From: an uncultured Alistipes sp.
Lineage (GTDB): Bacteria > Bacteroidota > Bacteroidia > Bacteroidales > Rikenellaceae
DNA length: 26,272 nt
Assembly: GCA_947173915.1 (NCBI GenBank)
Contig: CAMWGZ010000003.1
Span: forward strand, 1-26,272
Direction of reading: 5' to 3'
Numbering within the stretch: position 1 is the first letter of the stretch; the number at the start of each line of letters is the position of its first letter. This document shows, in pieces, positions 7,396 through 14,876 of the stretch. The notes under the pieces are model-generated. The model had not been told where the DNA came from. It ran no database searches and saw only the letters and a list, made by a program, of their open reading frames with translations. The position numbers and the translations under genes were made by a program.

Positions 7396-7926
7396 ATGAA
7401 AAAAGTAGTATTGTGCATGATGGCACTCATGTGTGCCATCGGCGTTTCGGCTCAAACCGCCGAAGAGATGCAGGCATCGAAAGAGCGTGCTGCAAAGCTG
7501 GAAAAATTGGTCCAACCGAAAAAATGCGGAATTGCAACGATCGACGAACTGACTTCGGCCGCAAGCCGTGTCGCAGTTGAATCGATTCAGATTACACCGC
7601 TGTTGCAAGGTTTGTATTACCGTTCAATCGGTCAGGCCGAAAACGGTGTTACGGATGTTACCGTAAAAAAGCCGACCGTAAATGAGTTGATGGAATTGAG
7701 CTCTCGAATCGGAAAGCAGGCAGTAGCTGTTGCTGACGCTACAAAATTGATACCCGAAGCCGGAGAGGAACTCAAAGGAGTTAAGAATCCGATGAAACTG
7801 GCAGCAGCTACGAAATCGGTAAAATACTCCACAGATGTTTTGGAGATCCTCGGTGTCGAAAGCGCATTCCAAGTGAAGGCTATCGCCGATATGATCAAGA
7901 CCGCGACTTCGAACGACAACCTGTAA
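7396..7926 (+). CDS. uncharacterised secreted protein, 176 aa
   Basis: I do not recognise a family. The N-terminus MKKVVLCMMALMCAIGVSAQ is a Sec signal peptide with probable cleavage after GVSA (residue 19); the Cys residues within it do not form a lipobox. The mature protein of about 157 residues is Ala/Lys/Glu-rich, probably mostly helical, with a single Cys at 44 and no transmembrane segment. The start at 7396 is supported by the signal peptide. It is moderately AT-rich compared with neighbours. It lies behind two tandem structured RNA elements with only 63 bases between the last U-run and its ATG, and no TAnnTTTG box close by, so its expression probably depends on read-through or on a promoter before the RNAs. 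It ends at a strong bidirectional terminator. Confidence 0.85.
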   Translation: MKKVVLCMMALMCAIGVSAQTAEEMQASKERAAKLEKLVQPKKCGIATIDELTSAASRVAVESIQITPLLQGLYYRSIGQAENGVTDVTVKKPTVNELMELSSRIGKQAVAVADATKLIPEAGEELKGVKNPMKLAAATKSVKYSTDVLEILGVESAFQVKAIADMIKTATSNDNL

Positions 7927-7935
7927 TTCGGAAAT

Positions 7936-7979
7936 GAAAAATGAAAGCGGGAAGGAGTTCCTTCCCGCTTTCATTTTTC
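7936..7979. terminator. strong bidirectional terminator
   Basis: A 21-bp perfect stem (arms 7936-7956 and 7959-7979) whose outer part is AAAAA/TTTTT, so it provides a U-run in both directions. It separates the + strand secreted-protein gene from the end of the - strand ABC operon. Confidence 0.93.
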
Positions 7980-7994
7980 GGGGAAACCCCGTCA

Positions 7995-9326
<1,332 letters not shown>

Positions 9327-9339
9327 AGTTTCGCTGTTT

Positions 9340-10314
9340 TTAACTGTTCGACGATTCGTTCCCGACAGGCTGCGCCTCTTCGAGCTGCCCGCCGACGGCG
9401 CGGATGAAGATGTCGTTCATCGAGGGGATCAGCTCCGTGAACGAACGCAGCTCGACTGTCTCGTTGATGCGGCCGATGACACTCCGCACGCGGGCATCGT
9501 CCTGCACGTGGATCTTGAGCGAGGCGTAGGCCGCTCCCAACTCCGGCTCGGGGTGCTCCATGATCTCGCACTCCCCCGCCAGCGCCCGGTCGAGCAGGTC
9601 GCGGTCGCCCCGGTAGGCCACCTGGAAGATGTTGTTGCCGTGACGGCGGCGGATCTCATCGACGCGTCCGGTCAGGACGTTGCGCGAGCGGTTGATGAGC
9701 GTGATGTGGTCGCAGATCTCCTCGACCGACGACATGTTGTGGGTCGAGAAGATGACCGTGGCCCCCTTGTCACGCAGGCCGAGAATCTCCTCCTTGAGCA
9801 GGTTGGCGTTGATCGGATCGAATCCCGAGAAGGGCTCGTCGAAGATGAGCAGCTCCGGCTCGTGGAGCACCGTGACGATGAACTGCACCTTCTGGGCCAT
9901 GCCCTTCGACAGCTCATCGACCTTGCGGTCCCACCACGACTCGATGCCGAACTTGACGAACCACTTCTTCAGCCCCGCGACCGCATCGCGGCGCGAGAGT
10001 CCCTTGAGCCGGGCGAAGAAGACCGCCTGCTCGCCCACCTTCATCTTCTTGTAGAGTCCCCGCTCCTCGGGCAGGTAGCCGATGCGGTAAACGTCCTCGG
10101 GCCGGATTTCGCGGCCGTCGAAGAGCACGCGCCCCTGGTCGGGAGCCGTGATGCGGTTGATGATGCGGATGAGCGTGGTCTTACCCGCACCGTTGGGTCC
10201 CAGCAGACCGTAAACCGATCCCCGGGGAATGGAGAGCGACACGTCGTCCAACGCCGTATGCCTGGCGAAGCGCTTGCTGACGTGCTCGACCTCCAGAATC
10301 ATGTTTTTATCCAT
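9340..10314 (-). CDS. ABC transporter ATP-binding protein, NatA/YhaQ-like, 324 aa
   Basis: Nucleotide-binding subunit for the adjacent permease. Visible motifs: Walker A GPNGAGKTT (about 39-47), the signature as LSKGMAQK in place of LSGGQ, Walker B LLIFDEPFSGFDP, and the H-loop in FSTHNMSS. After about residue 215 comes the C-terminal extension common to NatA-type subunits. The upstream Met is used (MDKNMILEVEHVSKRF); the Met at residue 5 is an alternative. It lies 31 bases after sppA and 13 bases before the permease gene, so the three are very likely one transcript. The pairing with a signal peptide peptidase suggests a shared envelope-maintenance role, which is inference. Confidence 0.94.
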   Translation of the reverse strand: MDKNMILEVEHVSKRFARHTALDDVSLSIPRGSVYGLLGPNGAGKTTLIRIINRITAPDQGRVLFDGREIRPEDVYRIGYLPEERGLYKKMKVGEQAVFFARLKGLSRRDAVAGLKKWFVKFGIESWWDRKVDELSKGMAQKVQFIVTVLHEPELLIFDEPFSGFDPINANLLKEEILGLRDKGATVIFSTHNMSSVEEICDHITLINRSRNVLTGRVDEIRRRHGNNIFQVAYRGDRDLLDRALAGECEIMEHPEPELGAAYASLKIHVQDDARVRSVIGRINETVELRSFTELIPSMNDIFIRAVGGQLEEAQPVGNESSNS

Positions 10315-10345
10315 CTGTTCGCTGTTTTATTGGTTCCGACAATCC

Positions 10346-12127
10346 CTATTCGATCTCGACTGCATAAGGGCAGTACATGACGATACCCTGCTGCCGCACC
10401 GCCTCGCGCATGCGGCTCCAGTCCGCCGCCCAGGGACCCAGTTCGCCGGCCACCAGGTCGGCCTTGACCTTGGCCGCGAAGCCCGAGAAGAGGGCCGCCA
10501 GTCCGGTCGGGGTCTCGACCCGCTCGACCACGCGGAAGCCGTCGCCCAGCCCCGCCTTCTCGGCCGCTACCGAGAGCGCCGCACGCAGGCCGCCGTTGGC
10601 ATCGACCAGACCGATTCCCACGGCATCCTCGCCGCTCCAGACACGGCCTCCCGCAATTTCGAGCACCTGCTCCAGCGGCAGGTTGCGCCCCTCGGCCACG
10701 TAGGAGGTAAAGGTGTCGTACACCTCATCGACCCCGCGCATGATCATCGCCCGCTCGGAACGGGTCAGCGGCCGCATCACGCCCATATCGGACGAGGTGT
10801 TGGTGCGCACCGCGTCGAAGGTGATGCCCAGCTTGTTGCGGAGCGCATCCTCCATCCGCAGGAACATGCCGAACACGCCGATCGAACCCGTGAGGGTCAT
10901 CCGGTCGGCCAGGATGGCATCCGCACCGCAGGAGATGTAGTAACCGCCGCTGGCGGCATAGCCGCCCATCGAGACGATGACGGGCTTCTGCTCGCGCAGC
11001 AGCTCCATCTCGCGCCAGATCACGTCGGAGGCGAGCGCACTGCCGCCCGGCGAATTGACACGCAGCACGACGGCCGCCACGTCGTCGTCACGGCGCACGT
11101 CGGCCAGCGTCGCAGCCAGCGTATTGCCGTAAATATCCTTGCCCGTACCCTTGCCATCGACAATGGCACCGTCGGCATAGACGACCGCCACCGCCGGCGA
11201 AGAGATATTCCGCACATCGACGGTCAGCTGCGAGACGTATTCGCCGAGCTTCACGAACGAAAATTCCCCCTCGTCGTCGGCCGTAGCGCCGTACTGGCGG
11301 AACACCTCATCCATCTGATCCTCGAACAGCAGTCCGTCGATCAGGCGGTGCTCCAGCGCCTCCGAGGCGAGCGACACCTCCAGCCCGTCGGCCAGACGGT
11401 TCAGCTCCGCCAGCTCGATCCCGCGCGAAGCGGCCACCGCCCCGGCGATTACCCCCCACTGGGAGTCGGTCAGGCGCTGCATCTGCCGGCGGTTCTCATC
11501 CGACATGCCGGTCAGAAAGTAGGGTTCGACGGCGCTCTTGTACTTGCAGGCGGTCGGACGGAAGATCTCGGCCTTGATATCCAGCTTGTCGAAAAGTCCC
11601 TTGAAAAACATGAGCGTCGAGGAGAGACCGCTCCACGACATTCCCCCGTGCGGCTCCATATACACCTTGTCGGCCACCGAAGCCAGGTAGTATTCTCCCT
11701 GAGAGAAGGTCTCGCTGTAAGCCACCACGAACTTACCGCTGCGGCGGAAATCCTCCACCGCACCGCGCAGCTCCTCCAGCACGGCCGCCGAACTCAGCCC
11801 ACTGCCTTCGGGGCGTATGTAGATGCCCTCGATACGGGGGTCGGCTTTCGCCGCGTCAATCGCCCGCAGCGCATCGTAGAGCGTCACGCGGGGTGTCGCG
11901 GTCATGGTGGAGAAATCGAACCCGTCGAAAGGATCCGCACTCGGCGCATCGACCAGATCTTCCGAAAAATCGATCTTCAGAATCGCATGCGCTCCGACCG
12001 TCGCGGGAGTCTGCGACGAAAGAGAACCGACGATTCCCAACAAGATCGCCACGCCGAAAAGGGTCATGACCGCCCCTCCGACGAAGAAGGCGAGCAGACC
12101 CGCCAGAAACATTTTCAAAAATTTCAT
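10346..12127 (-). CDS. sppA: signal peptide peptidase SppA, long form, 593 aa
   Basis: A membrane-anchored serine protease (family S49) that degrades cleaved signal peptides. This is the double-domain 67-kDa form. An N-terminal membrane anchor covers about residues 9-33. The first half carries the general-base lysine, Lys197 in KYKSAVEPYF, and the second half the nucleophile, Ser393 in GGYAASGGYY, followed by the LTGSIGVFG signature. This split Ser/Lys dyad is as in E. coli SppA. The start at 12127 gives MKFLKMFLAGLLAFFVGG, a good anchor. It is the first gene of the operon with the ABC exporter genes, with an exact-consensus promoter about 50 bases upstream. Length and motifs are normal. Confidence 0.96.
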   Translation of the reverse strand: MKFLKMFLAGLLAFFVGGAVMTLFGVAILLGIVGSLSSQTPATVGAHAILKIDFSEDLVDAPSADPFDGFDFSTMTATPRVTLYDALRAIDAAKADPRIEGIYIRPEGSGLSSAAVLEELRGAVEDFRRSGKFVVAYSETFSQGEYYLASVADKVYMEPHGGMSWSGLSSTLMFFKGLFDKLDIKAEIFRPTACKYKSAVEPYFLTGMSDENRRQMQRLTDSQWGVIAGAVAASRGIELAELNRLADGLEVSLASEALEHRLIDGLLFEDQMDEVFRQYGATADDEGEFSFVKLGEYVSQLTVDVRNISSPAVAVVYADGAIVDGKGTGKDIYGNTLAATLADVRRDDDVAAVVLRVNSPGGSALASDVIWREMELLREQKPVIVSMGGYAASGGYYISCGADAILADRMTLTGSIGVFGMFLRMEDALRNKLGITFDAVRTNTSSDMGVMRPLTRSERAMIMRGVDEVYDTFTSYVAEGRNLPLEQVLEIAGGRVWSGEDAVGIGLVDANGGLRAALSVAAEKAGLGDGFRVVERVETPTGLAALFSGFAAKVKADLVAGELGPWAADWSRMREAVRQQGIVMYCPYAVEIE

Positions 12128-12177
12128 AAACTGCTTTAATTGATTCGTTTCGCTAATCCGTTACATATTTTATAATG

Positions 12178-12209
12178 CAAATATAACGATTCGTATTTTG
12201 AAAAACAAA
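12178..12209 (-). promoter_or_regulatory. sppA-ABC operon promoter
   Basis: Minus strand: TTTG (12209-12206), 20 bases, then TATATTTG (12185-12178), an exact Bacteroidetes consensus. The predicted leader is about 45 bases. Confidence 0.75.
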
Positions 12210-12380
12210 TATATTTTATCATATTTCGATAATATGTTTTTTGCGATTCCGCTCTGGCAGCGGCTGCGCGGCCACACGGTGCGGAGAGGTGCTGCGGCCG
12301 CACGGCACCTCGCTCCCCGGTTGGCGAACGCCCGCCCGAGCGAGGGCCGTCCGACGAAAGCTTTCGCCGCCGATTATGTC

Positions 12381-12408
12381 TTGCGAACGAAATAAATCGT
12401 TATCTTTA
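12381..12408 (+). promoter_or_regulatory. mrp promoter
   Basis: TTG (12381-12383), 17 bases, TATCTTTA (12401-12408), one mismatch from TAnnTTTG. It implies a start of transcription about 15 bases before the ATG at 12430 and supports that start. Confidence 0.55.
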
Positions 12409-12429
12409 CAGCGCAAACCAATTCAAATC

Positions 12430-13479
12430 ATGGAAGAGAAAATCAGAGAATTGCTCGACGGAATCCTCCATCCCGAAACGCAGCGGGGAATCGTGTCGAG
12501 CGGTCTGGTCGAAAAAATCGCCGCCGACGGAGCGAAAATTTCCGTCACGCTGAATTTCCCCAAGGCGCGAGATCCTTTCGCCCCGAAAATCAAACGTCAG
12601 ATCGAAGCGCTGCTCCGCGAGCGTTTCCCCGAAACCGATAACGTCGCCGTCCTGATCAAGGAGGCGGCACCGCGGCGGCCGGAACCCGCCGAAAAGCAGA
12701 CCACCACGGGCGACATCGCCCGCGTGGTGGCGATCGCCTCGGGCAAGGGCGGTGTCGGCAAATCGACCGTAACGGCCAACCTGGCCGTCGCCCTGCGCGA
12801 CCGCGGCTTCCGCGTCGGCATCCTCGATGCCGACATCTACGGTCCCTCGCAGCCCCGCATGTTCGGTCTCGAAGGCTACCTCCCCGAGGCCGTCTCGGAG
12901 GAGGGGCGCGACATCATCCTGCCGGCCGAGGCGGAGGGTATCAAGATCATGTCCATCGGTTTCTTCATCAAACCCGACGACGCGCTGCTCTGGCGCGGCG
13001 CGATGGCCGTGAACGCCCTGCGGCAGATGATCCACCAGACGCGCTGGGGCGCGCTGGACTTCCTGCTCGCGGACCTGCCTCCCGGCACGGGCGACATTCA
13101 TCTGTCGATCATCTCCGAACTGAAGATCGCAACCGCGGCGATCGTCTCCACACCGCAGCAGGTGGCCGTCGCCGACGTGCGCCGGGGCGTGGAGATGTTC
13201 CGCAACCCGCAGGTGAACATACCGATCGCCGGCATCATCGAAAATATGGCCTGGTTCACGCCCGAGGAGCTGCCCGAAAACCGCTACTACCTCTTCGGCC
13301 GGGGAGGCGCCCGCCGCTACGCCGCAGAGCACGGGGTCGATTTCCTGGGCGAAATACCGATCATCCAGTCCATCATGGAGGGAGCCGACAACGGCACCCC
13401 CTCCGCTGCGATCGACCCGAGGGTGGCCCCCTACTACCGGGACATTGCCGACAGGATTGTTGAAAAGGCCCTTCGATAA
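12430..13479 (+). CDS. mrp: Mrp/NBP35-family Fe-S carrier P-loop ATPase, 349 aa
   Basis: A cytoplasmic scaffold or carrier thought to hold and deliver Fe-S clusters (ApbC/Mrp). Residues 1-80 form the MIP18-like N-terminal domain (MEEKIRELLDGILHPETQRG), then a linker, then the deviant Walker A SGKGGVGKS (104-112, Lys111) and the Mrp signature LLADLPPGTGDIHLS. Most Mrp proteins have a CxxC pair after the ENM motif; here IENMAWFTPEELPENRYYLFG has none, and I recall the same in other Bacteroidetes. The cluster would need other ligands, or the protein may act without one. The start is set by homology and by a promoter at 12401-12408; longer in-frame starts are rejected. It is the last gene before the candidate oriC. 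Confidence 0.94.
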   Translation: MEEKIRELLDGILHPETQRGIVSSGLVEKIAADGAKISVTLNFPKARDPFAPKIKRQIEALLRERFPETDNVAVLIKEAAPRRPEPAEKQTTTGDIARVVAIASGKGGVGKSTVTANLAVALRDRGFRVGILDADIYGPSQPRMFGLEGYLPEAVSEEGRDIILPAEAEGIKIMSIGFFIKPDDALLWRGAMAVNALRQMIHQTRWGALDFLLADLPPGTGDIHLSIISELKIATAAIVSTPQQVAVADVRRGVEMFRNPQVNIPIAGIIENMAWFTPEELPENRYYLFGRGGARRYAAEHGVDFLGEIPIIQSIMEGADNGTPSAAIDPRVAPYYRDIADRIVEKALR

Positions 13480-13749
13480 AGGAATAACTCTGTTGAAAAC
13501 CCGATAACAACTTTTGAAAAGAAAAACGGCAGTCCGCTTGCGAATCCGATCTTCACGACGGTATGGAAAAAATCACGGAACGGCAAAAAAAAGTTTTCGA
13601 AAGTTATCGCAGTGCGTTATCGACCGAAACGGAGGGAGAATGTGAACAACCCGAACATGTCGAAATGTCGAAAGCAGTTACGAACATTTGTCGATAACCC
13701 GACATATTCCCGGCTGCAAGGCCTTTCGGCCAGGAAAAGAGAGAACGGA

Positions 13750-13807
13750 TTATACACACGGATTTCAAAACATGTGGATAATGAATTCACAGGAAAAGTT
13801 ATCCACA
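13750..13807. promoter_or_regulatory. cluster of three DnaA boxes
   Basis: TTATACACA (13750-13758, +), TGTGGATAA (13773-13781, i.e. TTATCCACA on the minus strand) and TTATCCACA (13799-13807, +). Two are exact consensus and one is the common TTATNCACA variant. The gaps are 14 and 17 bases. A chance cluster of this quality is unlikely. Confidence 0.8.
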
Positions 13808-13815
13808 CAATTGAC

Positions 13816-13875
13816 AGGTATTATTTCTATTCTTGAATTATTCTTTAAAATTAAATAAAAAGTAAAAATAAAAAA
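13816..13875. other. AT-rich putative DNA unwinding element
   Basis: 53 of 60 bases are A or T, starting 9 bases after the last DnaA box and ending at the nadA start region. The position next to the DnaA boxes is that of a DUE. It must also serve as the nadA leader; no clean nadA promoter is seen in it. Confidence 0.6.
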
Positions 13876-13877
13876 CG

Positions 13878-14816
13878 ATGGTTGAAAACTCGTCGCAACT
13901 CATGGAGGAGATTCGCCGGCTGAAGCGGGAGAAGAACGCCGTGATCCTGGCACACTACTATACGCGGCCCGAAGTGCAGCAGGCGGCCGATTTTCTGGGC
14001 GACTCGCTCGCCCTGTCGATTCAGGCGCAGAAGACCGATGCCGCGATCATCCTCTTCGCCGGGGTGCGCTTCATGGGCGAAACGGCCAAGGTGCTCTCGC
14101 CCGAAAAGAAGGTGCTGCTCCCCTGCCCCGAGGCCGACTGTTCGCTGGCCGCCTCGTGCGATGCGGAGGAGTTCGCCGCCTTCCGGGCCAAATACCCCGG
14201 GCACAAGGTGGTCTCCTATGTAAATACGACGGTCGGGGTCAAGGCGCTGACCGACATCTGCTGCACCTCCTCCAATGCGCTGCGGGTCGTCGAGTCGATT
14301 CCGGCCGACCAGCCGATCCTCTTCGCCCCCGACCGCAACCTGGGCGGCTACATCCGCAAGCTGACCGGGCGGGAGAACATGGTGGTCTGGGACGGTGCGT
14401 GCCACGTGCACGAGGAGTTCTCGCTCGAGAAGATCCTGGAGCTGCAGCGGCAGCACCCCGAAGCCCGCACGGTGGCCCACCCCGAGTGCCGCGCCTATGT
14501 GGTCGAGGCGGCCGACTTCGTCGGTTCGACGGCCGCGATCCTGGAGTATTGCCGCACGAGCGGGGCGCGCGAGTTCATCGTGGCGACCGAGGCGGGCATT
14601 CTCGCCGAGATGAAGCGCCTCTGCCCCGACAAGGTGTTCCTTCCCGCGCCTCCCGACGATGCGACGTGCGGATGCAACGAGTGCCGCTACATGAAGATGG
14701 TCACGCTCGAAAACATCCTCTCCACGCTGCGCGACGAGTCGCCCGAGGTGCTCATCGACGAAGAGGTGCGCCGGCGTGCCGAGCGCTCCATCCGCAACAT
14801 GATCGCCATCGGATAG
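13878..14816 (+). CDS. nadA: quinolinate synthase NadA, 312 aa
   Basis: Makes quinolinate from iminoaspartate and dihydroxyacetone phosphate in de novo NAD synthesis, using a 4Fe-4S cluster held by three Cys. Candidate ligands are visible at Cys88 (CPEADCSLA), Cys175 (WDGACHVHEEF) and in the CGCNEC cluster at 264-269. The substrate-binding stretches AHYYTRPEVQQ (25-35), CTSSNA and FAPDRNLGGYI are present. Length is normal for the short bacterial form. The ATG at 13878 starts in the AT-rich edge of the candidate origin. nadB and nadC are not next to it. It is followed 60 bases later by the S46 peptidase gene on the same strand. Confidence 0.97.
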   Translation: MVENSSQLMEEIRRLKREKNAVILAHYYTRPEVQQAADFLGDSLALSIQAQKTDAAIILFAGVRFMGETAKVLSPEKKVLLPCPEADCSLAASCDAEEFAAFRAKYPGHKVVSYVNTTVGVKALTDICCTSSNALRVVESIPADQPILFAPDRNLGGYIRKLTGRENMVVWDGACHVHEEFSLEKILELQRQHPEARTVAHPECRAYVVEAADFVGSTAAILEYCRTSGAREFIVATEAGILAEMKRLCPDKVFLPAPPDDATCGCNECRYMKMVTLENILSTLRDESPEVLIDEEVRRRAERSIRNMIAIG

Positions 14817-14876
14817 CGGATCGTAAGGCAGAATACGGAACTTATCAACAAACTTTCAATAATTATCAAAACAACG

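Larger units (their letters stand above)
12128..12429. other. intergenic region between divergent sppA and mrp, with a GC-rich island
   Basis: The sppA promoter lies at the left and the mrp promoter at the right. Between them a sharply GC-rich block (about 12244-12373) sits in otherwise AT-rich DNA and holds several inverted repeats, including GAGGTGC (12286-12292) with GCACCTC (12305-12311), the palindrome TGCGGCCGCA in its loop, and CGAAAGCTTTCG (12355-12366). It is not a tRNA, and I do not recognise it as a known RNA. An in-frame extension of mrp runs through it but reads as low-complexity Arg/Ala and is not believable. Confidence 0.55.
13480..13877. other. oriC: candidate chromosomal replication origin (oriC)
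   Basis: A 398-base gap between mrp and nadA with no credible gene. Its right half holds three DnaA-box 9-mers within 58 bases, followed directly by a very AT-rich stretch. Looser TTATC-type matches, such as TGTCGATAA (13689-13697, one mismatch on the complement) and TTATCG at 13604 and 13617, fill the left half. The G/C bias of the + strand and the main direction of transcription both switch here. No dnaA is next to it, which is not unusual in Bacteroidetes as I recall. All of this is what an origin should look like, but proof needs whole-chromosome skew or replication profiling. Confidence 0.72.

Noticed and set aside
12241..12429. 63-codon N-terminal extension of mrp
   Set aside because: Runs through a GC-rich hairpin region and across the predicted promoter; homology begins at the ATG at 12430.
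13612..13836. Small open frames in the mrp-nadA gap on both strands
   Set aside because: They overlap the DnaA boxes, have no start signal, and encode nothing recognisable; regulatory DNA explains the region better.
14402..14411. CACGTG-containing strings in genes (for example near 4882, 9506 and 14404) as extra parS sites
   Set aside because: The flanking bases do not fit TGTTNCACGTGNAACA; only the site at 2832-2847 does.
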